Part shown: piece after piece, positions 26,737 to 35,928 of the stretch
Numbering within the stretch: the first letter of the stretch is position 1
Layout of the letters: each line of letters begins with the position of its first letter
NCBI GenBank assembly: GCA_035995205.1
Contig: DASYKS010000044.1
Location: forward strand, 118,733-182,732
Direction: 5' to 3'
Source: DASYKS01 sp035995205
GTDB taxonomy: Bacteria > Acidobacteriota > Thermoanaerobaculia > Multivoradales > UBA5704
Length of the DNA: 64,000 nt
Position numbers and translations under genes: made by a program
Notes under the pieces: model-generated
Seen by the model: the letters and a program-made list of their open reading frames with translations, nothing else
Told to the model about the DNA's origin: nothing
Database searches by the model: none

Positions 26737-26770
26737 CGGCTCCTCTCCCCAAACCGAGGGAGAGGAGCCG
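26737..26770. terminator. Hairpin terminator after the secreted protein
   Basis: A perfect 13-bp stem (CGGCTCCTCTCCC and complement) with an 8-base loop, 10 bases after the stop codon. No U tract is present. Confidence 0.6.
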
Positions 26771-26833
26771 AATCGGTTCTCCCGCCGGCTCGGTTATGAT
26801 TCTCCTCAGGAAAAACGAACCGGGGATCTGAAT

Positions 26834-27595
26834 TTGAAGATCTTGCGCTTTCCCGAGGACCGCGGGCCGCTGGCGCTGACCCTGTCGGTGCTGGCGGTAC
26901 AGCTCGGGCTGTTCTTCGGGGTGGAAAACCTCGGGACCATCGCCCTCATCGTCCTGCTCTACCAGCCGGTGCAGGCGGTGGCGATCGCCTGCAACCACTA
27001 CCAGCATCACGTGAAGGTTTTCCGCTCGCGGTTTCTAAACCGGGTCTACGAGGTCATCCTCTTCTTCCACACCGGCACTCCTCCCTACCTGATCACCCTG
27101 CATCACAACCTGGGGCACCATCCGCATTACCTGGAGCCTGAAGAGGACACGCTCGCCTGGCAGCGCCCGGACGGTTCCCGGCGCTCGTTCGTCGAATGTC
27201 TGTGGCGAAACTTCATCGGCCACGTTACCCAGACGATCGAGATCGGCCGCCGCTACCCGAAGGTCTACCGCCGGTTCAAGGTCATGGCGGCGGTCTCCGT
27301 GCTGCCGCTCGCCCTGCTGCTCTGGCTGAACCCGGCGAAGGCGACGATCATCTTCGTCATTCCCATGCTGCTCGCGGTCTTCAACGTCGCGCGGCTCGGC
27401 TTCAATCAGCACGCGGGCTTGAGCCTCGAAGACCACCTCGCCGCGTCGCGCAACAACGAGAGCCGGCTGTACAACCTGGTGACCTTCAATTCCGGGTACC
27501 ACACCGCCCATCACGTCAAACCGGGGCTCCATTGGTCGCGCCTGCCGGAATTTCACCGCGAGCTGCGCGACCGGATTCCGGCCGAATTGCGGTAG
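26834..27595 (+). CDS. Fatty acid desaturase family membrane enzyme
   Basis: 253 residues from a TTG start (GGGGAT upstream; no ATG lies close). Three histidine clusters typical of diiron membrane desaturases are present: CNHYQHH (near residue 55), HHNLGHHPHY (near 90) and YHTAHH (near 223). Hydrophobic segments lie at about 12-50 and 155-185. It likely introduces a double bond or hydroxyl into an acyl chain or lipid; the substrate cannot be told. It is convergent with a second desaturase, which starts a cluster of lipid-modifying genes. Confidence 0.82.
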   Translation: MKILRFPEDRGPLALTLSVLAVQLGLFFGVENLGTIALIVLLYQPVQAVAIACNHYQHHVKVFRSRFLNRVYEVILFFHTGTPPYLITLHHNLGHHPHYLEPEEDTLAWQRPDGSRRSFVECLWRNFIGHVTQTIEIGRRYPKVYRRFKVMAAVSVLPLALLLWLNPAKATIIFVIPMLLAVFNVARLGFNQHAGLSLEDHLAASRNNESRLYNLVTFNSGYHTAHHVKPGLHWSRLPEFHRELRDRIPAELR

Positions 27596-27607
27596 GTCGC
27601 GGTAGAT

Positions 27608-27697
27608 CGAGGGCGGACACGTAGGTCCGCCCCTACGATCCCACCATCCTCAAAATGGCGTTCTTTATGTAGGGGCGGACCTATGTGTCCGCCCTCG
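27608..27697. repeat. Inverted repeat between convergent desaturase genes
   Basis: Two 29-base arms (27608-27636 and 27669-27697, one mismatch) with a 32-base spacer. The core is GTAGGGGCGGACC...GTCCGCCC, a palindromic type found dispersed in many environmental genomes. Placed between two gene ends, it could act as a bidirectional terminator. Confidence 0.8.
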
Positions 27698-27730
27698 GCC
27701 CGCTGCGTGGCCGCCCTGGATCGGATCCGC

Positions 27731-28864
27731 CTACGCCTCGCCCTGCCCTTCGGTTCGGACGTAATCCGGATGTTGCTCCATGAAGCGCCGCCAACCGCTC
27801 TCGTTGTTAAAGAACGAATTTAACAACGACGAGGCGCGGTAGATGCCGAACGGCACGACGTGGGCGCCCCCTTCGATCAGCTCCGGTTTCATCCGCTCGT
27901 GCAGCTTCGGCAGCTCGCTCCAATGCACGGCGGGCTTTTCGTGGTGCTCGACGTGGAAGCCGGCGTTGAACATGGTCAGGTTGAAGAAGTGGGAGAGGAA
28001 CGTCGTCGTGTGGCTGTAGCGCCGCTCGTTGGTCCCCCCGGCGTGCTGGGCGTACATCCCCATGCCCATGACGATCGATCCTCCTACCCAGGCCGGGAAG
28101 AGCCAGAGGCCGAGGGCCATCCAGGGATCGACGAAGAACGGAATCGAAAACGGCACCAGGAAGATCGCGAGCTCGGAGATCGTGCGGCGGCGGGTGGCGG
28201 CCGGCGCGGTCTTGAAGTCGACCCAGAAATGGTAGCCCCAGCGCCAGGGCCAGTAAAGCAGGACGTAGACCCACATGTTCTCGTAGCGGCCATCGGCCCG
28301 CCGCGCCGGCTGCACCCAGTCCTCCTCCTCGCCGAGATGCGAGTGATGGACCGCGAGATGCTTGTAGCGCCACCAGAACGAGGGAATCCCGCCCGGCACC
28401 GTCCACAGCCGGCCGAACCAGAGGTTTAGGGCGTCGTTCTTGAAAATCGGCTTATGGGCGTGGCTATGGAAGTTGATCCCCATGTTGATGCCGCCCGACC
28501 AGCCGAGCCACATCCCGGCGCCGAGCGCGAAGCCGATCTTTTGCCCCGGGGTGGTGAAGCCCGTCACCTCCGGATGAAGCCAAAGCCAGAACGCCGAGCC
28601 GATCGCCGCGAAGTGCAGCAGGCAGAACAGCAGGCCGTGGACGTCCTCCGGGTGGGAGAAAAAGCGGCCGAAGCTCGGCGGAGCGGTCACCAGGTCCGGC
28701 GGGCTCGGCCCGGTCCAGCGCTCGACGTAGGTGACCAGATGGAGGAACAGGATCGCGAGAGGCAGCGACAGCCACGGCCCCCAGAGGAGCGTGCCCCAGA
28801 TTCCCGCCAGAGCGAGCAGCACGTACAGCGAGCGCGCGGCGGCGTAGCGAAGGAATACGACCAT
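27731..28864 (-). CDS. Fatty acid desaturase family membrane enzyme
   Basis: 377 residues from the ATG at 28864, 8 bases behind GAGGAGG; upstream in-frame codons lack such a site. Histidine clusters HSHAH (near residue 131), HLAVHHSH (near 175) and VEHHEK (near 310) mark a diiron desaturase/hydroxylase. Four or more membrane helices are visible. The organisation with GINFHSHAHKP resembles fatty-acid desaturases acting on membrane lipids. It is divergent from the CFA-synthase-like gene with about 125 bases between starts, so the two may share control. Confidence 0.82.
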   Translation of the reverse strand: MVVFLRYAAARSLYVLLALAGIWGTLLWGPWLSLPLAILFLHLVTYVERWTGPSPPDLVTAPPSFGRFFSHPEDVHGLLFCLLHFAAIGSAFWLWLHPEVTGFTTPGQKIGFALGAGMWLGWSGGINMGINFHSHAHKPIFKNDALNLWFGRLWTVPGGIPSFWWRYKHLAVHHSHLGEEEDWVQPARRADGRYENMWVYVLLYWPWRWGYHFWVDFKTAPAATRRRTISELAIFLVPFSIPFFVDPWMALGLWLFPAWVGGSIVMGMGMYAQHAGGTNERRYSHTTTFLSHFFNLTMFNAGFHVEHHEKPAVHWSELPKLHERMKPELIEGGAHVVPFGIYRASSLLNSFFNNESGWRRFMEQHPDYVRTEGQGEA

Positions 28865-28989
28865 GCGGAGAGCCTCCTCGAAATCCTGGCCTCCAGATCG
28901 TATACCGCATGGACAAATCGGGCGCCGACTCGTTACAGTCCCGAGCAAATTCTGGGTGTCCTGAGGTTTACAAAGAAAGGGGCGCACCG

Positions 28990-30219
28990 TTGAGCGATCT
29001 CACCCAAACGGCAACCGTAGGCGCGGCGACCGGAGAGTCCGGGCTCGTCGCGGAATTGCGCCGGCGCCACGCGAAGCTCGCCGCCTCCGGCGCCGCGCGG
29101 CCGTTCGAGCTGCGCATGCCCGACCGGACCTCGCACCGGATTGGCCAGGACGGCGGGGATCCCGCGTTCATGGTTCGGATCGTGACCGACAAGGGCCTTG
29201 CCGCGATGACCGCGTTCGACGAGCTGGCGATCGCCGAGGCGTACATGGACGGCGACCTCGACATCGAAGGCGAGCTGCTCGCTGCCCTCAAGCTCCGCCC
29301 GGTGCTCGGCGACCCGCACCCGTTCAAGTACCTTTTCGCGACCTACGTCGAGCCGCTCCTGTTCGGCCAGATCGGCCGCGACAAGAAGTGGATCAAGAGC
29401 CACTACGACGTCGACCCCAACTTCTTCATCCTCTGGCTCGATTCCAAGCTGCGCGGCTACTCGCACGGCTTTTTCGAGCGCGACGACGAGTCGCTCGAAG
29501 CCGGCATGACCCGGAAGTTCCAATACGCGTTCGACGCCTGCGGCATCAAACCCGGCCAGCGGGTGCTCGACATCGGCGGCGGCTGGGGATCGTTCCTTCA
29601 GTTCGCGGGCGAGCAGGGGGTGCGCGTCACCTCGATCACGATCTCCGACGAGTCGGAAAAGTACATGAAGAACCTGATCCGCGAGAAGAACCTGCCGTGC
29701 GAGGTGGTGAAGGAACACTTCCTCGAATACCAGGGCGGCGAGCCGTTCGACGCGATCGTCAACCTCGGCGTCACCGAGCATCTGCCCGACTACCGGCGCA
29801 CTCTGGCCCAGTACCAACGCCTGCTCAAGCCCGGCCGCCGGGTCTATCTCGACGCCTATTCCGGCCGGCGGCACGGCATGCCGTCGTTCATCTCGAAATG
29901 GGTGTTCCAGGGCAATACCTCGCCGCTCAACCTGGAGAAATACCTCACCGAAGTGGCGGCCACGCCGTTCGAGGTGGTGGTGATCAAGAACGACCGGCAC
30001 AACTACTTCCTGAGCTGCAAGAAATGGGCGGAGAACCTGGAAGCCAAACGCGACGAGGTGCTCGCGCGTTGGGACAAGCACCTGTTCCGCCGCTTCGTCC
30101 TCTACCTCTGGTCGGCCGCGAACTCGTTCGAGACCGGCTCGCTCTCGGCCCACCACATGATCCTGCAACTGCCGGCGGCGGGCAGCGCCCCCCGGGCGGG
30201 GATGGAGTCCTGGGCATGA
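28990..30219 (+). CDS. Cyclopropane-fatty-acyl-phospholipid synthase family methyltransferase
   Basis: 409 residues from a TTG 7 bases behind GAAAGGGG; a longer in-frame extension to 28909 lacks support. After an N-terminal segment typical of CFA synthases (FDELAIAEAYMDGDLDIEG) comes SHYDVDPNFFILWLDSKLRGYSHGFF (the SHYD...N.F...WLD block) and the SAM-binding VLDIGGGWGSF near residue 195. It should methylenate or methylate double bonds in membrane lipids using SAM. Its stop overlaps the start of the CarF-like gene (ATGA), implying joint function in lipid remodelling. Confidence 0.88.
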   Translation: MSDLTQTATVGAATGESGLVAELRRRHAKLAASGAARPFELRMPDRTSHRIGQDGGDPAFMVRIVTDKGLAAMTAFDELAIAEAYMDGDLDIEGELLAALKLRPVLGDPHPFKYLFATYVEPLLFGQIGRDKKWIKSHYDVDPNFFILWLDSKLRGYSHGFFERDDESLEAGMTRKFQYAFDACGIKPGQRVLDIGGGWGSFLQFAGEQGVRVTSITISDESEKYMKNLIREKNLPCEVVKEHFLEYQGGEPFDAIVNLGVTEHLPDYRRTLAQYQRLLKPGRRVYLDAYSGRRHGMPSFISKWVFQGNTSPLNLEKYLTEVAATPFEVVVIKNDRHNYFLSCKKWAENLEAKRDEVLARWDKHLFRRFVLYLWSAANSFETGSLSAHHMILQLPAAGSAPRAGMESWA

Positions 30220-31049
30220 GCGGGGAGGCGGCTCCCGCGGCGGTCGGGTCCTCCGCCGGGGTCTTGGAAAAACCCGCGGCGGACTCCTTCCAGGTGGCGC
30301 CCTATACCCCGAGTGAGATTCGCTTCCACAAGATCGGCGGGGCGATCAACGCCACGCTCGTGCTCTCCGGACTGGTCTGGCTGGTCGCCACGTGGCGTGC
30401 GACGCCGCCCTCCGGTCTAGGGGTCGCCCTCGCGATCTTCGCGGGCGTCTACCTGGCGGACCTGATGTCGGGGATCCTCCATTGGGCGTTCGACACCTGG
30501 TTCGACGAGAACATCACGTTCCTTCGCCGGATGGTGCTCCAAGTGCGCGAGCACCACGTCTTTCCCCACCGGATCTTCCACATCAGCTTCTGGCACGACG
30601 CGGGAACGCTCGCCTGGATCGGCTCGATCCTGATCGCCCCGCCGCTCCTCTGGGCGATCCTCGCCTCTGCCGGGCCGACCGCCGGCTACTTCGTCTGCAC
30701 GGCCCTGCTGTTCGACGTGCTGCTGGTCACGATGCTCGAATTCCACAAATGCGGGCACCGGGCGAAGAATCCGGCATGGGTGCGCGCGCTGCAGAAGAGC
30801 GGCCTGCTGCTCTCCGTGCCGCATCACATCCGCCACCACTCGGGCAACCACGACTACAACTACTGCCTGATCAACGGCTGGGCCGACCGCACCCTCGGCC
30901 GCTTAGGGCTGTTCCGAGCGCTCGAATGGGGAATCGCCCAGTGGACGGGAGCCCGGCCGCAGGAAAACGACCATGACTGGCTGCGGCGTTTCGGACGCAA
31001 GGTGGTCGGACGGAAGAGCCCCCAATTCTTGTCGGGCCGTGATCGATAA
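30216..31049 (+). CDS. carF: CarF/TMEM189-type plasmanylethanolamine desaturase
   Basis: 277 residues with about four membrane helices. The family's His signature is complete in what can be seen: ILHW (H89), VREHHVFPHRIFH (H113, H114, H118, H122), EFHKCGHR (H177, H181) and PHHIRHHSGNHDYNYC (H203, H204, H207, H208, H212). CarF/PEDS1 enzymes form the vinyl-ether bond of plasmalogens, first shown in myxobacteria and animals. The gene overlaps the CFA-synthase-like gene by four bases. The call depends on the His pattern; an ordinary desaturase is less likely. Confidence 0.85.
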   Translation: MSGEAAPAAVGSSAGVLEKPAADSFQVAPYTPSEIRFHKIGGAINATLVLSGLVWLVATWRATPPSGLGVALAIFAGVYLADLMSGILHWAFDTWFDENITFLRRMVLQVREHHVFPHRIFHISFWHDAGTLAWIGSILIAPPLLWAILASAGPTAGYFVCTALLFDVLLVTMLEFHKCGHRAKNPAWVRALQKSGLLLSVPHHIRHHSGNHDYNYCLINGWADRTLGRLGLFRALEWGIAQWTGARPQENDHDWLRRFGRKVVGRKSPQFLSGRDR

Positions 31050-31107
31050 AGGTCGAAGGCCGCTTCGAACCCTTCTGCATTGACCTCCTCGAAAGGAGCG
31101 TTTCCTG

Positions 31108-32706
31108 ATGGAGCCGACAGGCCCGCAGCCGAAGGTTTTCACCCCCGTGACCGTTGGACCCGGTTGCACCATCCCTCCTCCCGTTCCGTCCCAGGGCTCG
31201 AGCGACTGGGCGGCCGTGGTCCATCCCAACTGCTTTGACAACATGGAGCGGTTGGGGCTTTGGATCGGCGGGACCCAGCCGGTCGCGAGCGGCCAGTCGC
31301 CGAGCCGTTTCTTCCAGCCGTCGACCGGCGAGCCGATCGGCGCGGCGGGGGATCAAGGGGCGGGGTTCTCCGTCTACGTCCTCGTTCACGGGTGGGCGCC
31401 GGGCTACCGGGCCGCCGTCAATGCGCAAGGCGGGCGTCTCCGGTGGTGGGATGAGAAAGCTTCGAGCGGCGGCGTCTGGGCCTCCGATTGGGCCTGGTCC
31501 CCGGTCTCCGGGTACAGTCCGGCCCTGCCGGTCAACCCGACCGGCCTGCTGCAGTCGATCAAAGCGTTCGATCCCAAGTCGACGGTCTTCGCTTACTCCT
31601 GGATCGACGACTCGGCCACCGGCGGATCGTACTCGGAGCTGGAAGACGTCTACCAGTCGGAGGCCTACACCCAGGTCAACGGCATTCGCCTGGCCAACGC
31701 ACTCCTCGACTCGCTGGTGCCCGAATTCTGGACCAACCCTGCGAACACCCTTCATCTGATCGGCCACAGCCATGGCGCCAAGGTGGTCACCGTCGCGGCC
31801 CTGACGCTTCAGAATCTCGGCCTGCCCTTGGCGCACCTGACGATTCTCGACGCTCCGGAGAGCGAGGGCACCCTGAACCTCAACGGCGCCAACTTCCTGG
31901 GCTTCTTCCTGGGGCAGATGGCGATCGCCGATCCGGCGAACCCCGCGGGGGGAACCTTCGTCGACAACTACCCCTCCTACTTCGGCGTCGCCTATGGCAG
32001 CCAGTGGGGTATCGAGAACGTCGTGGACGTGGCGCTCGATCCTTCGAAGCTTTATTACACGACCGACCCGGGCGACAAGCACTCCTACGCCGCGGCCTGG
32101 TATGGCGCCTCCGCCGCCGCCGCCCAGGCGGATAAATTCAGCCTGCCCGGCCTCGGTTTGTCGTGGCCGCCGCCGGGGCAGAAGCCCTTCCAGCCGGCGT
32201 TACTCCAGACCTGGGCGAGCGGAGTAGTGACTCAGCGCGAACAGTGGCGCCTTGTGGGGGGAACTCCGCCGTCGACCTTTCTCTTTTCGGCGCCCAGTCT
32301 GACGGTCGACAAAGTGGCGACCGTGGGCAACGTAAGCGGCACCCCGGCGACCGGGTTGGTGTTCGGCGCGCCGACCGCGGGGACCTATTCGAGCTTTGTG
32401 GGCGGGTACGAAAACCGCGTTACTTCCTACGGCTACGGCCTGGCGTTCGACCTCGTCTGGACCGGTGCCACCGACGGCGATTATCTGGTCTTCACGGCCG
32501 AATCGGGAGGGAGACGGCAGGAGGTGGTCCTGGTTCTGGACGGCAGGACGGGTTTCGCCGGGACTTATCCGCTGACCCTGGCGGCCGATGTCTCGAGTAT
32601 TCCATTCAGCGACCTCTGGTTCTACATCTTCTACTTTCCGACCCACGGCAATACCTCCGGCCAGGTGACGGTGAGAAACTTCCGCCGCGTCAAGATCACC
32701 TCCTGA
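31108..32706 (+). CDS. Alpha/beta-hydrolase (lipase-like) with C-terminal beta domain
   Basis: 532 residues behind AAAGGAGCG. The hydrolase part has an oxyanion-type VLVHGWAPGY (near residue 93) and the nucleophile elbow LIGHSHGAKVV (Ser near 220), with ILDAPESEG (Asp near 250) as a candidate acid. The C-terminal 150 residues look like a beta-sandwich (GLAFDLVWTGATDGDYLVF). No standard signal peptide is seen, so secretion is uncertain. Resembles triacylglycerol lipases or depolymerases. It sits behind the lipid genes but 60 bases separate them. Confidence 0.7.
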   Translation: MEPTGPQPKVFTPVTVGPGCTIPPPVPSQGSSDWAAVVHPNCFDNMERLGLWIGGTQPVASGQSPSRFFQPSTGEPIGAAGDQGAGFSVYVLVHGWAPGYRAAVNAQGGRLRWWDEKASSGGVWASDWAWSPVSGYSPALPVNPTGLLQSIKAFDPKSTVFAYSWIDDSATGGSYSELEDVYQSEAYTQVNGIRLANALLDSLVPEFWTNPANTLHLIGHSHGAKVVTVAALTLQNLGLPLAHLTILDAPESEGTLNLNGANFLGFFLGQMAIADPANPAGGTFVDNYPSYFGVAYGSQWGIENVVDVALDPSKLYYTTDPGDKHSYAAAWYGASAAAAQADKFSLPGLGLSWPPPGQKPFQPALLQTWASGVVTQREQWRLVGGTPPSTFLFSAPSLTVDKVATVGNVSGTPATGLVFGAPTAGTYSSFVGGYENRVTSYGYGLAFDLVWTGATDGDYLVFTAESGGRRQEVVLVLDGRTGFAGTYPLTLAADVSSIPFSDLWFYIFYFPTHGNTSGQVTVRNFRRVKITS

Positions 32707-32717
32707 GCCGCGGGGCG

Positions 32718-34793
32718 ATGGCGGCCTACGATTCGAAGCGCGCGTTGGAGCTTCTGCGCCTCGGGTGTGGCCGGCCGGAGGCCCGGTTTCGCGAGGGCCA
32801 GGAAGAGGCGATCCGCCACGTGGTCGAAGGTCGCGGCCGGCTCCTCGTGGTGCAGAAGACCGGCTGGGGCAAGAGCTTCGTCTACTTCATCGCGACCAGG
32901 ATGCTGCGCGACGCGGGGGCCGGCCCGGCGCTGTTGATCTCGCCGCTCCTGTCGCTCATGCGCAACCAGATCCAGGCCGCCGAGCGGATGGGAGCTCGGG
33001 CGGTGACGATCCACTCCGATAACCAGAGCGAATGGCCGGCGGTCGAGGAGGCGATCGGAAGGGACGCGGTGGACATCCTCCTGATTTCGCCGGAGCGATT
33101 GGCGAACGACCCGTTCCGCGCCAAGGTGTTGGCCGAGATCGGGCAGCGCCTCTCCCTTTTGGTGATCGATGAGGCGCATTGCATCTCGGACTGGGGGCAC
33201 GACTTCCGGCCGCACTATCGGCTGATCGAGCGGATCGCGCGCACGCTGCCGCAAAACCTGCGGCTGCTCGCGACCACCGCGACGGCGAACGATCGAGTGC
33301 TGGCCGATCTCGAAGAAGTGCTCGGGCAGGGTCTCGAGGTCTCACGGGGGGACCTGAGCCGGCCGTCGCTCGCGCTACAGACGATTTCGTTGCCGAGCCA
33401 GGCTGAACGGCTGGCCTGGTTGGCCAAGGAGGTGCCGGCCCTGCCGGGGCACGGCATCATCTATACCCTCACTATTCGCGATGCGAACCGGGTGGCTGAC
33501 TGGCTCCGATCACGCGGGCTCGCCGTCGAGTCCTATACTAGCGAGACCGGCGAGGGTCGCCCCGAGCTGGAACAGGCGTTGCTCGGCAATCGCGTGAAAG
33601 CACTGGTGGCGACCACGGCCTTGGGGATGGGTTTCGACAAGCCGGATCTCTCTTTCGTAATCCACTACCAGATGCCTGGATCGGTCGTCGCTTACTACCA
33701 GCAGGTCGGCCGCGCGGGTCGCGCGATGGATGCCTACGGCGTCCTCCTGAGCGGCGAGGAGGAGCAGGACATCACGGACTACTTCATCGAGAGTGCGTTC
33801 CCCAAGCCGGCTGAGGTGGAGCAGGTGCTCGCCGCATTGGAGAATTCTCCCCAGGGGCTCTCCGTGCCCGACCTGCTGAGCCTGGTGAACTTGAGCAAGG
33901 GGCGGGTGGAAAAGGTGATCGCGCTGCTTTCGCTTGAGGCGCCACCGCCGCTGGTCAAACAAGGGTCGAAGTGGCAGCTGACCGCAGTGAGTCTAAGCGC
34001 GACGTTCTGGGAGCGTGCCGAGCGGCTGACCGCCTTGCGGCACGAGGAACAGCGCCAGATGGCGGAGTACGTCGCTCTCACTTGCGGGCACATGGAGTTT
34101 TTGGTCCTCGCCCTCGACGGCGATCCGGGTTCGGTAACCGATCCGCCGTTATCTCCGCTCCCTGCCTCCGCCGAGCCCTCGCTGGTGCGCGAGGCCGAGG
34201 TGTTTCTGCGCCGTACCCACTTGACGATCGAACCGCGCCGGATGTGGCCCACAGGCGGGCTGCCGAGGATGAAGCTCACGGGCAAGATCGCCGCCGCGCT
34301 GCAGGCCGAGGAAGGCCGGGCGCTCTGCACTTGGGGCGATGCCGGGTGGGGGCGCCTGGTACGGGAAGGGAAATACCGAGCTGGCCGTTTCTCGGACGAG
34401 TTGATCGAGGCCTGCGTGGAGCTGGTACATGACTGGAGCCCGGAGCCTTCACCGGAGTGGGTCACCTCGATCGCGTCGCGGCGTCATCCGCACCTGGTGC
34501 CGGATCTGGCCCAGCGCATCGCGGCGGCATTGGATCTGCCGTTCGCCGAAACCTTGAACCGGATCGATGATCGGCCCGAACAGAAGACGATGGCCAACAG
34601 TGCCCAGCAGGCGCGCAACGTAGACGGATCGCTTGCGGTGCTCGAAGTGGAGATTCCCGGAGGCCCCGTTCTTCTAGTCGATGACATGATCGATTCACGC
34701 TGGACGATGACCGTCGCGGCCTGGCTGCTCCGGAAACATGGCAGCGGCTTGGTTCGACCGCTGGCGCTGGCCTTTACGGGATTCAAAACATGA
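32718..34793 (+). CDS. RecQ-family helicase fused to a phosphoribosyltransferase domain
   Basis: 691 residues. The helicase part has Walker A QKTGWGKS (near 48-55), DEAH with RecQ-type VIDEAHCISDWGHDFRPHY (near 150-168) and motif VI QQVGRAGR (near 328-335). The zinc-binding Cys4 of classical RecQ is not recognisable: only TCGHMEF keeps one Cys. The C-terminus carries a type I PRTase PRPP loop, VLLVDDMIDSRWTMT (near 652-666). Its stop overlaps the DprA-like start (ATGA). PRTase plus DprA pairs occur in the ShosTA defence/toxin system; the RecQ fusion suggests a DNA-sensing variant, an inference from architecture. Confidence 0.85.
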   Translation: MAAYDSKRALELLRLGCGRPEARFREGQEEAIRHVVEGRGRLLVVQKTGWGKSFVYFIATRMLRDAGAGPALLISPLLSLMRNQIQAAERMGARAVTIHSDNQSEWPAVEEAIGRDAVDILLISPERLANDPFRAKVLAEIGQRLSLLVIDEAHCISDWGHDFRPHYRLIERIARTLPQNLRLLATTATANDRVLADLEEVLGQGLEVSRGDLSRPSLALQTISLPSQAERLAWLAKEVPALPGHGIIYTLTIRDANRVADWLRSRGLAVESYTSETGEGRPELEQALLGNRVKALVATTALGMGFDKPDLSFVIHYQMPGSVVAYYQQVGRAGRAMDAYGVLLSGEEEQDITDYFIESAFPKPAEVEQVLAALENSPQGLSVPDLLSLVNLSKGRVEKVIALLSLEAPPPLVKQGSKWQLTAVSLSATFWERAERLTALRHEEQRQMAEYVALTCGHMEFLVLALDGDPGSVTDPPLSPLPASAEPSLVREAEVFLRRTHLTIEPRRMWPTGGLPRMKLTGKIAAALQAEEGRALCTWGDAGWGRLVREGKYRAGRFSDELIEACVELVHDWSPEPSPEWVTSIASRRHPHLVPDLAQRIAAALDLPFAETLNRIDDRPEQKTMANSAQQARNVDGSLAVLEVEIPGGPVLLVDDMIDSRWTMTVAAWLLRKHGSGLVRPLALAFTGFKT

Positions 34794-35773
34794 ACGGCGC
34801 TCTTTCGGTCAACACCCAAGCGATCCTGCTGCTGACCGCACCCTTGATCGCCGGAGGGAAGGCGCCGTCCGCCGATCTGCTGACCTCAAGGGAATACAGC
34901 CGCCTGGCACGCCATCTGCGCGATCGAAAGCGCCAGCCCGCCGACCTTCTGACCTCTGCCGCCACCGAGCTGATCGAAGAGTGTCGAGAACTGGTCGAAA
35001 GCGACCGGCTGGAACGGCTGCTGGCGCGCGGGTTTCTCTTGAGCCAGGCGCTGGAGCGCTGGCAGGCACGGGCGATTTGGGTAGTAAGCCGCGCCGACGC
35101 CCAATACCCTCAGCGCTTGAAGTCCAGGCTCAAAGAGGATGCCCCGGCAGTGCTCTACGGCTGTGGCGACCCCTCGATTCTAGAGGGCGGAGGGCTCGCG
35201 GTGGTCGGCTCGCGTGACGTGTCCGAAGAGCTGGCCGAGATCACCTCGAGGATCGGCCGGCTCGCCGCGAGGTCGGGGGTCACTCTCGTATCGGGGGGAG
35301 CCCGTGGCATCGATCAGGCTGCGATGCGCGGCGCCCTGGAAGCGGATGGGCGGGCTGTAGGAGTTCTGGCCGACAGTCTGGAGCGGGCGGCGACGAACCG
35401 TGAGCACCGCAGCCTTCTGATGGAAAAGCGACTCGTGCTCCTTTCACCTTACGATCCCAGCGCGGGATGGAACGTGGGCCACGCGATGCAGCGCAACAAG
35501 CTGATCTACGCCCTGGCCGATGCCGCCCTGGTGGTCAGCTCAGACTTGGAAAAGGGGGGTACCTGGGCCGGTGCGACGGAGCAGCTGGAAAAGTATCGCT
35601 TCGTCCCCGTCTACGTCCGGGCAAGCGGAGAGATGAGCCCTGGCCTCGAAGCGCTGGGGACGAAAGGCGCATTCCCCTGGCCGGACCCCGAGACACCGGA
35701 TGCGCTCCTCGAAACGCTTGCGGCGAAGCTTGCCGCGGCGCCCGGGGTCCCGGAGCAGCAAAAGTTGTTTTGA
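34790..35773 (+). CDS. DprA/Smf-like SLOG-fold protein
   Basis: 327 residues. The Rossmann-like DprA core is evident: VVGSRDVSEE near residue 143, LVSGGARGIDQAAMRGAL near 167-184, and NKLIYALADAALVVSSDLEKGGTWAGA near 235-261. An extra helical N-terminus of about 100 residues precedes it (QYPQRLKSRL matches the DprA lead-in). Chromosomal DprA loads RecA on incoming single-stranded DNA; here the four-base overlap with the RecQ-PRTase gene points to a dedicated partner, like the DprA-type antitoxin of ShosTA. No competence genes are nearby. Confidence 0.85.
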   Translation: MNGALSVNTQAILLLTAPLIAGGKAPSADLLTSREYSRLARHLRDRKRQPADLLTSAATELIEECRELVESDRLERLLARGFLLSQALERWQARAIWVVSRADAQYPQRLKSRLKEDAPAVLYGCGDPSILEGGGLAVVGSRDVSEELAEITSRIGRLAARSGVTLVSGGARGIDQAAMRGALEADGRAVGVLADSLERAATNREHRSLLMEKRLVLLSPYDPSAGWNVGHAMQRNKLIYALADAALVVSSDLEKGGTWAGATEQLEKYRFVPVYVRASGEMSPGLEALGTKGAFPWPDPETPDALLETLAAKLAAAPGVPEQQKLF

Positions 35774-35928
35774 GCCTTGGCCAGAAGCGGTGACTGCCGC
35801 TCGCGCGGTTGCTCGGCATTCCAGCATCCTTCGCAAGAACGGGGGCCTCGCCCGCTTGTCGGCGATGCACCTTCTGTGGTACATGTGAGCCGTGGTGAGT
35901 CCTGGCTGAGCACACGTCACGGAAGACA

